Part shown: piece after piece, positions 36,647-45,667 of the stretch
Layout: each line of letters opens with the position of its first letter
Position numbering within the stretch: the first letter of the stretch is position 1
Origin: Acidobacteriaceae bacterium
Lineage (GTDB): Bacteria; Acidobacteriota; Terriglobia; Terriglobales; Acidobacteriaceae
Assembly (NCBI GenBank): GCA_003139095.1
Contig: PLHW01000043.1
Coordinates: 19,828 to 83,827, forward strand
DNA: 64,000 nt
Reading direction: 5' to 3'
Made by a program: the position numbers and the translations under genes
Notes under the pieces: model-generated
The model's input: the letters and a program-made list of their open reading frames with translations, nothing else
The model's database searches: none
Told to the model about the DNA's origin: nothing

Positions 36647-39424
36647 CTATCCGCGGGCCACCGCACCGTCGGCGCGTTGCCGATCGAAGTTCGCCTCCGC
36701 CGCCGACAACTGCTCTACAATCCGTTGCAGCGCAACATGTATCTCGCGATTCGCTACATTGAATTTGATGGCCGCTCCAATTCCCATGTCCATCCGTATC
36801 ACTTCGCTTTGCACCTCGACCCCGGTCTGCGCCAGCGAAAACTTCATGTTCACACTCAAACCGGGCATCAGCAGCGCGCCGCTTTCGACGTAGCAGCCTC
36901 CAATGCTCAAATTGGTGACGATGCCCAGCACCGGGAGTTCCTGACCCGCAATCGCCATTTCCGCCGTCATCCGTCCGTTCACCCGCGGATAAAGCCGCCG
37001 GTTGCCCCGCGTCGGCTGGCTCTGCTTTTGCAGATACATCCGCTTGTCCGCCTCGGATAGAAGTTTCTCCGCATCCAGCCCATCTTCCGGATAGAACGCC
37101 TTGCCCACGCTCAGCGAGAGAATTTCCTCGTTGCAGATTTCCTTTCCCGCCATCTGCGCCAATTCCCGCATCTGTTCCGCCTTGCGCGCCGCCGCTTCCA
37201 GCGTCAGCCCCGGAGCGATGACCACAAACTCGTCTCCACCCATGCGCGCCACGTAATCGTACTCGCGACAGGTTTCCTTGAGCGATCGCGCGAACAACTG
37301 GAGCACGCGATTGCCCTCCAGGTGGCCGAACCGGTCATTGATCTGCTTGAATCCATCCATATCGCTGACCATCACCGTCAAAGACGTTTGCTCGCGCTTG
37401 CATCGGGCCACTTCACGATCCAGTTGCATAAATAAAGACCGCGCGTTGGGAAGGCCAGTCAGATAATCGGTAACCGCCGAATTCTCCGCCTGCTCATATT
37501 TCATCGCGTTTTCGATGGCCATCGCCATCTTCGAACTCACCGCTTGCAAAATACGCAGGTGATCGGCACTAAAGAAATCTTTTTCGGCGTGATAAAGAGC
37601 GACCACGCCTACCACCCCCTTCAAGCCCTCGAGCGGAACCGCCAGCGCCGAGGTTAGCGTGCTGTACTTGGAATCGTCGTTCAGATAACCGGGCTCCACC
37701 GACGGGTTCCCGTTCAGGATCGGCTTCCGGTTCAGCGCTACCCAGCCCGATAGTCCTTGCCCCATCGGAATTCGCAACGACGCGAACAGCCGGAAGTTGT
37801 CACCGTTGACGTATTCCGGAATCAGTTCGTCGCCATGCTTCACATAAATCGCGATCGCGTCATACGGCATCGCCCGGCGCAACTTCACCGAGAATACCGA
37901 GAGCGTTTCACCCAGACTCAGCGAGGCGCCCAGGTCCTGACTCAGTTCAAAGAGGGTTTGCGCTTCCTGCCGCGCCGCCGCAATCGAGCTCAGAAAATTC
38001 GTGTCGTGCGAGGGCGCCTTGCTCTGCGCCGCGAAGCCCGCCGCCGGCTCAATGGCCGCCTGTGCCTTGGTGGGCTTGCCTTTTTCGACTTCTGCCACTG
38101 GTAATTTTTGCTTGTCCGCTTGCGTGCGCTCGTGCACCAGCCGCTCCAGTTGCACATATCGCCGCTCCAGCACGCGCACCACTTGTGGATCGAATGACTT
38201 CCCCGATTCCTTCGAGAGCTGCGCCATCGCCTCGTCCAGAGGCAGCGCCCGACGGTATTGCCGGTCCGAGGCCATCGCATCCAAAAAATCGACCGCCGCC
38301 AGAATCCGCGCCCCAATCGGAATCTGTTCTCCTTCCAGTCCCAGCGGATACCCGGTCCCGTTAAATTTTTCGTGGTGCGCCCGCACGATCGGCACAACCG
38401 GATAAGGGAACTGCACCCGTTCCAGAATGTCCGCTCCCACCGAGGGATGAATCTTCATCTTCTCGAATTCTTCCGGCGTCAGCCTTCCCGGTTTCGAAAC
38501 AATGTGCTCTGGGATCGCCAGCTTCCCAATGTCATGCAGCAAAGCCGCCGCTTGCAGCGCTTCCATCTCCTTCGGCGGCACGTCGAGTTCTTTCGCCACT
38601 TCAACGGCGTATACCCGCACCCGTTGCAGGTGGTCGTGCGTGGTCTGGTCCTTTGCTTCAATCGCCAGCGCCAGCGCCTCGATGGTGCGCATGTGCAGAT
38701 CCGCCATCTCCTCCACGTGGCGCTTTTCGTCCTCCAGTTTGCCGAGATACAGCCGATAAGAGCGGTAAATCAGGTAGACCACCGGCAGCATCAGCAGCGG
38801 AGTCTGCCAGTCCGTGAAGCTGTGCAGCCAATGCATCATGCCGACAATTCCGGCTCCCACCAGGTAGTACGGGAAGCTCCAGAAGTAGCACTCCGACCAG
38901 ATTTTGCGCAGCAGGCGCCGCTCCGTCAGCGAAATCACGATCGCCACCGGAAGCGTGTTCGCGATGAAATAAATGCAGGCCGCCAGGAACAGCAGCGTCG
39001 ACGGATTCCCGGCCTTGCTGTGCATCAGCGAATAACGATAAAGAAAAAAAGTAGCCGCAATCGCCAGCGCCGTGGAGCACACATTGAAAGCCACCTGGAT
39101 CGGCACCGGCCGCTCGCGCCCCAGGCATTGCACCACTACCGCCGCGCACCCCAACGCCATCGTCTCGGCAAAGCTCAGTTCCAGCACGGCCAGAAGCAGA
39201 AACAGAAAATTCACGGACATCGTGCCGCTGATTCCGGGCAGGTTCACTTTCAGCCGCGATGCGGCCAGCGCGATCACCAGGTAGCAGAAGAATTTGACCG
39301 GATTTTGGCTCCGGCCCTGCAACAACGCATACATCAAAACGATGGAGCCGAACACTAACACGACGGCGATAAAGCCGCGCGCGCGACCGTTAATGTCCTT
39401 CCACGTTAAAGGGCGTTGTGCCAT
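36647..39424 (-). CDS. membrane HD-GYP/GAF/GGDEF/PilZ cyclic-di-GMP protein
   Basis: 925 aa from the ATG at 39424 (a TTG at 39478 would add 18). Order: about six membrane helices (RGFIAVVLVFGSIVLMYALL onward), HD-GYP with LLHDIGKLAIPEHI and HHEKFNGTGYPLGL, a GAF domain (GQGLSGWVALNRKPIL), GGDEF with intact RMGGDEFVV (about 729-733), then PilZ with RLYPRVNGR and NLSIGGCYVES. It thus appears to have synthesis, hydrolysis and binding modules for c-di-GMP plus a sensor in one chain. The input signal is unknown. It converges on the radical SAM operon. Confidence 0.92.
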   Translation of the reverse strand: MAQRPLTWKDINGRARGFIAVVLVFGSIVLMYALLQGRSQNPVKFFCYLVIALAASRLKVNLPGISGTMSVNFLFLLLAVLELSFAETMALGCAAVVVQCLGRERPVPIQVAFNVCSTALAIAATFFLYRYSLMHSKAGNPSTLLFLAACIYFIANTLPVAIVISLTERRLLRKIWSECYFWSFPYYLVGAGIVGMMHWLHSFTDWQTPLLMLPVVYLIYRSYRLYLGKLEDEKRHVEEMADLHMRTIEALALAIEAKDQTTHDHLQRVRVYAVEVAKELDVPPKEMEALQAAALLHDIGKLAIPEHIVSKPGRLTPEEFEKMKIHPSVGADILERVQFPYPVVPIVRAHHEKFNGTGYPLGLEGEQIPIGARILAAVDFLDAMASDRQYRRALPLDEAMAQLSKESGKSFDPQVVRVLERRYVQLERLVHERTQADKQKLPVAEVEKGKPTKAQAAIEPAAGFAAQSKAPSHDTNFLSSIAAARQEAQTLFELSQDLGASLSLGETLSVFSVKLRRAMPYDAIAIYVKHGDELIPEYVNGDNFRLFASLRIPMGQGLSGWVALNRKPILNGNPSVEPGYLNDDSKYSTLTSALAVPLEGLKGVVGVVALYHAEKDFFSADHLRILQAVSSKMAMAIENAMKYEQAENSAVTDYLTGLPNARSLFMQLDREVARCKREQTSLTVMVSDMDGFKQINDRFGHLEGNRVLQLFARSLKETCREYDYVARMGGDEFVVIAPGLTLEAAARKAEQMRELAQMAGKEICNEEILSLSVGKAFYPEDGLDAEKLLSEADKRMYLQKQSQPTRGNRRLYPRVNGRMTAEMAIAGQELPVLGIVTNLSIGGCYVESGALLMPGLSVNMKFSLAQTGVEVQSEVIRMDMGIGAAIKFNVANREIHVALQRIVEQLSAAEANFDRQRADGAVARG

Positions 39425-39478
39425 TTTCTGCGCCACGAAACTCTGCTCGTTGGGACCGAGCCTTTCGTAGGACACCAA

Positions 39479-39814
39479 ACGTACAATTTATTCTTACAGG
39501 TGGGGAACTCTCAGGAAAGCTCAAGGTGGCAGGCCCTAAAACTTCCGTAACTATAGGGCTAATTGGCATAACGTCTAACACTTGCAGATCTCTAAGTCGG
39601 CCGATTGTTCTGAAAAACTTGAATTTAAGTTCTTTCGCATTGACTTGGCGGCCGGCTAACTGGCGGGCTATCGTTTTGAATTCGTAGTCCCTCGTCCGAA
39701 CACCCGCCTTTTCGAAACGCGATTTCGTAAACTCGCATTGACCTCTAGCCCCCAATTGCCATTCGCAAGTCACAAACATCGGCGCCCTCTGATACCCTTC
39801 TTCTTCGGTTCTGC
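39479..39814. other. divergent intergenic region, AT-richer
   Basis: 336 nt upstream of both the c-di-GMP gene and the FnIII lipoprotein. GC is lower than in the neighbours. It should hold two promoters, but I cannot fix either. The open frames on both strands here (39418-39687 plus; 39390-39893 minus) do not look like proteins. Confidence 0.45.
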
Positions 39815-41011
39815 ATGAAGGCTCTTCTGCCCCAACTCGCCGCCGTGGCCGCCCTTTGCGCCCTGCTCTCCAGTTGCGCCCAGATCGGCGCACCGCTGCC
39901 GCCCTCGCTCGAACTGCCCCGCCCGCCCTCCGACTTAAGAGCCGTTCGCAAGGGCAGCCGTGTCACCTTGACCTGGAGCGAGCCCACCTTGACCACCGAT
40001 CGCCAGAGCGTGCGCTACCTCGGGCCCACTCTGGTTTGCCAAAGCGCGGGGCCTGACATGGTCAACTGCGGAGCGCCGGTCGCAACTCTGTCCCCGCCCG
40101 CCGCCGCTCAATCAACCAAGTCTTCCAGAGAGTCAAAAAAGAAATCGCAATCCAGTCAGCCCCCACCGCTCCAGAGTTTCACCGCCGAACTGCCCGCGAG
40201 CGCCCTCGGCGACAACCCCGATGCCGAACTCATCTATGCGCTTGAGGTCCAGAACCGCAACGACCGCAGCGCCGGGCTCTCCAATCGCGTCCACGTCTCC
40301 GCCATTCGAACCCTCCCCGCCCCCGCCGATCTCGCCGCGAAATTGACGGGCGACGGCGCTCTCCTGACCTGGACCAGCATCGGCCTACCCTCCCCCAGGC
40401 CTGGCGTCCGCCATGTGTATCGCATCTATCGCCGCAATGAAACCGATGCCCTCGAGAGTTCGGGCCAGGGCGGAGCAGTCGCCGGGGATACGCGATTTCA
40501 GACTGCGAACAATAAGAACAATAAAAAAGATGTCGTCGCCGGCGAAGTGCCGGTCGGCACCCCTGGCCCGGCCCAGTTCCTCGACAGCATCGAGTGGGAG
40601 AAAACTTATTCGTACTGGGTCACGGCGGTCACCATCGTCACCCGCCCTGAAAGCGAGGTGCAGGTCGAGGGCGACGACAGCCCCATCGTGCGCGTGGTCG
40701 CCCATGACATCTTCCCCCCGGCTGTCCCCGCGGGCCTTCAGGCCGTCTATTCCGGCGAGGGGCAAAAACCCTTCATCGATCTCATCTGGGCTCCCGTCGC
40801 CAGCGCCGACCTCGCCGGCTACAACATCTATCGCAGCGAGCCGAGCGGCGCGCCCATCAAGCTGAATTCCGATCTCATTAAAACACCGTCCTATCGCGAC
40901 CCCGCCGTCCAACCGGGCCGGACCTATACCTACACGGTTTCCGCCGTCGACGTGCGCGCAAACGAAAGCGCCAAGTCCGAGCCCGCCAGCGAAACCGTCC
41001 CCGCGCAATAG
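39815..41011 (+). CDS. fibronectin type III domain lipoprotein
   Basis: 398 aa. Lipoprotein signal peptide with lipobox LLSSC (MKALLPQLAAVAALCALLSSC). At least three FnIII-like units follow: PSDLRAVRKGSRVTLTWSEP, PADLAAKLTGDGALLTWTSI and PAGLQAVYSGEGQKPFIDLI with YNIYRSEPSG, ending TYTYTVSAVDVRANESAKSE. A Ser/Lys/Pro linker lies near residue 110. It is a surface or periplasmic binding protein; its ligand is unknown. It stands alone between non-coding stretches. Confidence 0.85.
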   Translation: MKALLPQLAAVAALCALLSSCAQIGAPLPPSLELPRPPSDLRAVRKGSRVTLTWSEPTLTTDRQSVRYLGPTLVCQSAGPDMVNCGAPVATLSPPAAAQSTKSSRESKKKSQSSQPPPLQSFTAELPASALGDNPDAELIYALEVQNRNDRSAGLSNRVHVSAIRTLPAPADLAAKLTGDGALLTWTSIGLPSPRPGVRHVYRIYRRNETDALESSGQGGAVAGDTRFQTANNKNNKKDVVAGEVPVGTPGPAQFLDSIEWEKTYSYWVTAVTIVTRPESEVQVEGDDSPIVRVVAHDIFPPAVPAGLQAVYSGEGQKPFIDLIWAPVASADLAGYNIYRSEPSGAPIKLNSDLIKTPSYRDPAVQPGRTYTYTVSAVDVRANESAKSEPASETVPAQ

Positions 41012-41104
41012 CCCTCACAGATACTTCGTTGGCAAAAGGTCTTTGCGGAAAAAGATTGGGATTATGACTGAGTAGACCGGCGACCGATTTCTATGCTCCG
41101 GCCT

Positions 41105-42130
41105 CTATGCCCCGGGATGAATCAACCGCACGAGCCAGAACGCAATAGCCGCCACCAGCGCCGCCGCCGGAATGGTCACAACCCAGGCCCACACGATGCG
41201 CGCCGCCACTCCCCAGCGCACCGCCGAAAGCCGATTCACCGCTCCCACGCCGACGATCGCGCCCGTAATCGTATGCGTGGTGCTCACCGGAATTCCGGCC
41301 AGCGCCGTCGAGAACAGCGTGATCGCGCCCGCCGCCTCCGCGCAGAACCCTCCCACCGGTTTGAGCTTGGTGATGCGCGATCCCATGGTGTGAACAATCC
41401 GCCAGCCCCCAAAATATGTTCCCAGCGCTATCGACAAATGCGCGGCCAGAATGATGGGCCAGTGAAATTTTCCCCAGTTGCCCGCCAATTCTTTGGAACT
41501 CAAATAATGCGCCCCATACAATGCCGAGGCCACGATTCCCATGGTTTTCTGCGCATCGTTGCCCCCATGCCCCAGGCTGTAGGCCGCCGCTGAGAGAAGT
41601 TGCAGCTTGCGAAACCACGCGTCGATTCGCCGTGGCGCTTTATTTTGCAGAAGCCAGTAGACCGCCACCATGAACGTGAACCCCAAGACCAGTCCCATGA
41701 TGGGCGCCACCACAATGAAGATCAGGGTCTTGTACCAGCCCTCGGCAATAATCACGTGCCATCCGGAGTGCATCACCGCCGCCCCCGCATACCCGCCGAT
41801 CAGGGCGTGCGACGACGAAGTCGGCAGCCCCCACCACCACGTCAGCAAATCCCACACGATGGCGCCGAACAGTCCCGTGATTACCACATACTGAGTCACG
41901 CTTTCGACGTGAATCATTCCTCCACCGATCATCTTCGCCACCGCCGTCCCCAGAAGAAATGCCGCCACGAAATTGAAGAACGCCGCCCACAACACCGCCA
42001 GCTTGGGTGACAGCACGCGCGTCGATACCACCGTGGCAATGCTGTTGGCGGCATCGTGAAATCCATTCAGGAAATCGAAGATCAGTGCGACCAGGATGGT
42101 GACGATCAGCAGAAGGAGATCGGGCTTCAC
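41105..42130 (-). CDS. pit: PiT-family inorganic phosphate transporter
   Basis: 341 aa inner-membrane carrier for (metal-)phosphate:H+ symport. The two PiT signature repeats are visible: FDFLNGFHDAANSIATVVST at the N-terminus and YSLGHGGNDAQKTMGIVASA in the second half, along with WGLPTSSSHALIGG. About ten membrane segments. It is the second gene after the DUF47 protein (30 nt gap), the common low-affinity phosphate uptake pair. Confidence 0.95.
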   Translation of the reverse strand: MKPDLLLLIVTILVALIFDFLNGFHDAANSIATVVSTRVLSPKLAVLWAAFFNFVAAFLLGTAVAKMIGGGMIHVESVTQYVVITGLFGAIVWDLLTWWWGLPTSSSHALIGGYAGAAVMHSGWHVIIAEGWYKTLIFIVVAPIMGLVLGFTFMVAVYWLLQNKAPRRIDAWFRKLQLLSAAAYSLGHGGNDAQKTMGIVASALYGAHYLSSKELAGNWGKFHWPIILAAHLSIALGTYFGGWRIVHTMGSRITKLKPVGGFCAEAAGAITLFSTALAGIPVSTTHTITGAIVGVGAVNRLSAVRWGVAARIVWAWVVTIPAAALVAAIAFWLVRLIHPGA

Positions 42131-42160
42131 TAATTTTCCTATTCGGCAAATATTGCAGCT

Positions 42161-42775
42161 TTATGTGTTTTTCAACACAACCGTTTCCAGCACGTTGGCA
42201 ACGTCTTCTGCCTTGTCGGTCGCCCGCTCCAGAAATTCCAGCAGTTCCTTGATTTTGATCAGGTTGATCGGATCCTTCTCGTGTTCAAACAGCGTGGCAA
42301 TCGCCTGCTGCGCCACTACGTCCGCCTCGTTTTCCAGTCGGTTGATCTCCACGCAATGGGCCAGGATGTTGCCGTTCTTTTGCATCAGAGACACCGCCTT
42401 CTGCAATTCCTGGCATTGCATCAGGATAATCGTGGCCAATTCTCCGGCGGCCGGCGGCGGCGCCGTAATGCGATACATCGCGATCCTCGCGCCCGACGCA
42501 TTGATGAAATCCAGCACATCGTCCAGTTTCGAGGCCAGTTGATGAATGTCTTCGCGGTCAAACGGGGTGATGAAGGTCTGGTTCAGTTTGGTCAGAATCG
42601 CATGCGTCAGTTCATCGCCCTCGCGTTCGATGCGGTGAATCTCGTCGATTTTCTTCCCCACATCCGAATAGTCTGAGAACAGACCGACCAGCGTGCGAGC
42701 CCCGGCGATAAGATTGTCCGACATCGCAGAAAACATCGCAAAGAAGCTGTTATCCCTGGGAATCAGACGGATCAT
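42161..42775 (-). CDS. DUF47/PhoU-like protein
   Basis: 204 aa all-helical PhoU-like protein: DVGKKIDEIHRIEREGDELT, FDREDIHQLASKLDDVLDFI and an RLENEADVVAQQAIATLFEH segment, all with the spaced acidic residues that bind metal in PhoU. It is the usual partner of PiT transporters and is thought to regulate them. It is first in the operon. Confidence 0.93.
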   Translation of the reverse strand: MIRLIPRDNSFFAMFSAMSDNLIAGARTLVGLFSDYSDVGKKIDEIHRIEREGDELTHAILTKLNQTFITPFDREDIHQLASKLDDVLDFINASGARIAMYRITAPPPAAGELATIILMQCQELQKAVSLMQKNGNILAHCVEINRLENEADVVAQQAIATLFEHEKDPINLIKIKELLEFLERATDKAEDVANVLETVVLKNT

Positions 42776-43274
42776 TTTGGGAGCGGCAGACCTGAGAGCG
42801 TCTACATCTCATTGCAGTGATTGGAGCAGGCAAATATCTCACGTGACGCCGAATTCCGTCAAATGAGTTGCATCGTATCCGCGAGCGCGGAGTGACGCCT
42901 GCGGGAAAGTTCAGTCAGGCGATCGCGGTTAGTCGGATTTTCGCCGAATGACGATTGCGGAACGGCGTGGCATTCCCAGCCGCACCACCACTAGCAGCAC
43001 AAGTACCACTCCCGCTCCCCACGCGATCCGCTGAAGAAAGTCGAGAAAGAGATCCATTCCCATTAACGCAATTGTGCAGCGATCGAGCAGCCCATACGAG
43101 ATAACGATGGTAATGGGCCGCCACTAGACCTTCGCTTTTTCTCCCCGCCCTCTGCTGGTTTTTCTCCGCGCCCCCGGCGGTCAAAAGCTCCCCTTCATGG
43201 CCTTGCAACCACGCCCCGGGAATTTTCCTTTACCTCGCCCCTCGCACCGGCGTAATCTGCGGATTCCAACTCTC
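42776..43274. other. intergenic region with one possible micro-ORF
   Basis: About 500 nt between the DUF47 gene and the FAH gene. Apart from the 44-codon frame listed separately, I see no gene, RNA or repeat. Confidence 0.4.
42929..43063 (-). CDS. 44-aa single-pass membrane micro-protein (candidate)
   Basis: On the minus strand an ATG at 43063 opens MGMDLFLDFLQRIAWGAGVV followed by LVLLVVVRLGMPRRSAIVIR and a TAA. It has one clear hydrophobic helix flanked by a basic tail. No strong ribosome site; MDLFL (43057) is an alternative start. The composition is that of a real small membrane protein, but family support is lacking. Confidence 0.35.
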   Translation of the reverse strand: MGMDLFLDFLQRIAWGAGVVLVLLVVVRLGMPRRSAIVIRRKSD

Positions 43275-44078
43275 ATGCGATATTGCCGCTTTCAGTTCAA
43301 TCAATCCGCCCACTACGGTCTCGTCGAATCCGTTTCCGGGGTCGACCACATCACGCGCATCTTTCTCCAGTCTCCGCATCTCAGCGATGGCGATCTCGAG
43401 GGCCTTCCCAGCCGCCGCATCGATCGCATCCCCTTCGCCGACGCCTCATTGCTCGCTCCCGTCGAGCCCTCAAAGATCGTCTGCGTCGGGCGCAATTATC
43501 GTGAGCACGCCGCCGAACTCGGCCACGAAGTCCCCGCCGAACCACTCATTTTCATGAAGCCGCCCAGCGCCCTGCTCTCGCCCGGCGGCACCATCCTGCG
43601 CCCAAAAATTTCGGAGCGCACCGACTACGAGGGCGAGCTCGGCGTCCTCATCTCCCGCCGCTGCCGCCATCTGCGCGATGACGAGGACGTTCATCCCTAC
43701 ATCCTCGGCTACACCTGTGTCAACGATTTCACCGCCCGCGATCTCCAGAACAAAGACGGTCAGTGGACCCGCGCCAAGGGTTTCGATACTTTCTGTCCCG
43801 TCGGCCCCCTCGTCGCCGACGGTCTCGATCCCTGGGCCGGCATTCCCGTCGAAACCCGCGTCAATGGCGATGTCCGTCAGTCCGGCAACACACGCGATTT
43901 CATCTTCGCGTTAGACGTCGTCCTCCGCTACATCTCGCGCGTCATGACCCTCAACCCCGGCGACCTCATCGCCACCGGCACGCCAAAAGGCGTCGGCCCC
44001 GTCGTTGCCGGAGACGTCGTCGAAATCTCCATCCCCGGCATCGGCCAGTTGCCGAATCCTGTCGCCGACGAAAGCTAG
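43275..44078 (+). CDS. fumarylacetoacetate hydrolase (FAH) family protein
   Basis: 267 aa from the ATG at 43275 (MRYCRFQFNQSAHYGLVESV); 26 upstream residues are not family-like. FAH fold motifs: IVCVGRNYREHAAELGHEVP, LIFMKPPSALLSPGG, TDYEGELGVLI (metal-binding Glu pair), YTCVNDFTARDLQ, KGFDTFCPVGPL and LIATGTPKGVGPV. Members hydrolyse or decarboxylate beta-keto acids such as acylpyruvates in aromatic degradation. The substrate is not determined by context. Confidence 0.93.
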   Translation: MRYCRFQFNQSAHYGLVESVSGVDHITRIFLQSPHLSDGDLEGLPSRRIDRIPFADASLLAPVEPSKIVCVGRNYREHAAELGHEVPAEPLIFMKPPSALLSPGGTILRPKISERTDYEGELGVLISRRCRHLRDDEDVHPYILGYTCVNDFTARDLQNKDGQWTRAKGFDTFCPVGPLVADGLDPWAGIPVETRVNGDVRQSGNTRDFIFALDVVLRYISRVMTLNPGDLIATGTPKGVGPVVAGDVVEISIPGIGQLPNPVADES

Positions 44079-44084
44079 AAACGT

Positions 44085-44540
44085 TCAGTTCGCGCGTATG
44101 ACCCGTTCGCGCACTACGCGTTCAATAATCTCCGCCGCCCCCTGCAGAGCGGTCAGTTCACCCGGGCCCAGCACCGCCAAAGCCTCAGCCAGCGCCCGAA
44201 TCCTTCTCTGCCGCGCCTCCTGCAGCACGCGTTCACCCTTTGCGGTCGCGCTGATCTGAATTCGCCGCGCATCCTTCCCGTCCTTTTGAATCCTGGCCAG
44301 CCCCGCCCGTTTCAGGCCCGCCGCAATGCGGCTCATCGTAGGAGCCTTCACCCGTTCCGCCGCGGCCAGTTCGCCCAGTGTCTTCGGCCCTCCAAACACC
44401 AGCACCGACAGCGCCGACAGCCGCGCCGGCCCCTGTCCCGATTGCGCATCCGGCTTGGCCGCGTGCCGCAACAAATGAATTGCCGCCGAATGGAGTTTGT
44501 CGGCCACCTCAAAGCGATCCAGTTCCGCAGGGCATGTCAT
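44085..44540 (-). CDS. MarR family transcriptional regulator
   Basis: 151 aa from the internal ATG (MTCPAELDRFEVADKLHSAA); 17 upstream residues would cover the operator region and are unlikely. Winged-helix motif: LGELAAAERVKAPTMSRIAA then LARIQKDGKDARRIQISATA, the MarR beta-wing. It presumably binds the three GTTAGC-N3-GCTAAC palindromes directly upstream and controls itself and perhaps the divergent ankyrin gene. Confidence 0.88.
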   Translation of the reverse strand: MTCPAELDRFEVADKLHSAAIHLLRHAAKPDAQSGQGPARLSALSVLVFGGPKTLGELAAAERVKAPTMSRIAAGLKRAGLARIQKDGKDARRIQISATAKGERVLQEARQRRIRALAEALAVLGPGELTALQGAAEIIERVVRERVIRAN

Positions 44541-44550
44541 GCCAGAAAGT

Positions 44551-44629
44551 TTAGCATTGCTAACAATTAGCTTGACAAACGAATTTCGCATCGGATATGT
44601 TAGCCATGCTAACGATTAGCTATGCTAAC
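44551..44629. promoter_or_regulatory. array of three GTTAGC-N3-GCTAAC operators
   Basis: TTAGCATTGCTAA (44551-44563), GTTAGCCATGCTAAC (44599-44613) and ATTAGCTATGCTAAC (44615-44629). The second and third are adjacent (centres 16 nt apart). The first lies 11 nt before the marR start. Confidence 0.75.
44572..44601 (+). promoter_or_regulatory. sigma70-type promoter toward the ankyrin gene
   Basis: TTGACA (44572-44577) and TATGTT (44596-44601) with an 18-nt spacer. The second operator (44599-44613) overlaps the -10 box and start site, so MarR binding should block it. Confidence 0.55.
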
Positions 44630-44695
44630 GAACAGCGGCGTCTGACGCTATAATTCAGCGCCCCCGTGAACAGGGGGAAGGGCAAAGGAAAAAGG

Positions 44696-45403
44696 ATGCA
44701 ACCGATGGACAATTCCCCGCGCTGTTTTGAACTCCTCCAGGCTGGCGACCTTGCCGCCCTCCGCCGTCTCATCGAAGAGGATCCCGCCGCCGCCGAAGCC
44801 CGCGACCCCTCCGGCGTAAGCCTCCTGATGCACTGCCTCTACCGCGGCCAACGCGAACTCGCGGACCGAATCGCCGAAAAAAAGATCGCCGAAAAAAAGA
44901 CCTCCGAAAAGAAAAATGCGCTCGACATTTTCGAAGCCGCCTCCCTCGGCCGCCTCGACCGCCTCCGCGAACTGGCAACCGCTCCGGCCGAGGGCCACAA
45001 CTCCGCCGTCAATTCGCGATCCGCAGACGGCTTTACCGCCCTCCATTTCGCCTGCTTCTTCGGCCAGCCCGAATCAGTCCGCGTCCTCATCGAGGCCGGA
45101 GCCCCCGCGGATGCCATCGCCGCCAATCCCATGCGGGTCATGCCCCTGCACTCCGCCGCCTCCGCGCGCAACCTCGAAGCCGCGCGCCTCCTGCTCGCTC
45201 ACGGCGCCCCGCCCAACGCCCGCCAGCACGGAGGCTGGGTTCCCATTCACGCCGCCGCGCAAAACGGCGACCGCGCCATGGTCGAACTGCTTCTCCAGCA
45301 CGGCGCCAACCCCAAACTCGCCAACGATGAAGGCCAAACTCCAGCTATGGTCGCTCGCGAAAAAGGCTACACCGAAATCGCCGCCCTGCTCGCGCAACCT
45401 TGA
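44696..45403 (+). CDS. ankyrin repeat protein
   Basis: 235 aa from the ATG at 44696, preceded by an AAAGGA site; a GTG at 44666 would add a Lys/Gly-rich 10 residues. At least four to five ankyrin units: FELLQAGDLAALRRLIEEDP, FTALHFACFFGQPESVRVLI, PLHSAASARNLEAARLLLAH, IHAAAQNGDRAMVELLLQHG and QTPAMVAREKGYTEIAALLA. A Lys-rich insertion (IAEKKIAEKKTSEKK) interrupts the first pair. It is cytoplasmic with no catalytic domain; its binding partner is unknown. It is controlled from the marR operator region (inference). Confidence 0.88.
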   Translation: MQPMDNSPRCFELLQAGDLAALRRLIEEDPAAAEARDPSGVSLLMHCLYRGQRELADRIAEKKIAEKKTSEKKNALDIFEAASLGRLDRLRELATAPAEGHNSAVNSRSADGFTALHFACFFGQPESVRVLIEAGAPADAIAANPMRVMPLHSAASARNLEAARLLLAHGAPPNARQHGGWVPIHAAAQNGDRAMVELLLQHGANPKLANDEGQTPAMVAREKGYTEIAALLAQP

Positions 45404-45455
45404 AGCCCTGAAACCTTGAAACCTGAAACCTGAAACCTTGAAACTTTGAAACCTG
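45397..45455. repeat. intergenic 7/8-nt-period simple repeat (TGAAACC type)
   Basis: Units TTGAAGCC, CTGAAACC, TTGAAACC, TGAAACC, TGAAACC, TTGAAACT, TTGAAACC overlap and follow the ankyrin stop. Same family as 19694-19745. Confidence 0.7.
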
Positions 45456-45667
45456 GCCCCCGCCAGATTACCCTCGATTTTCGCCGTGTGCCTTAATCCC
45501 CGGTTCCCGCATCAAACCATCTATAATAGTTAGAATTTCCTCGAACCCGCCCTGTCGGTGCCGTGGAAATCGGGCTCCAGAAAAGACGGCGCGACGAAGC
45601 GGCCCAGACAAAAATCTCAAACGCACCAAACTCCGCAGCAACGGAGTTAGTACTGGAAGATCACATC

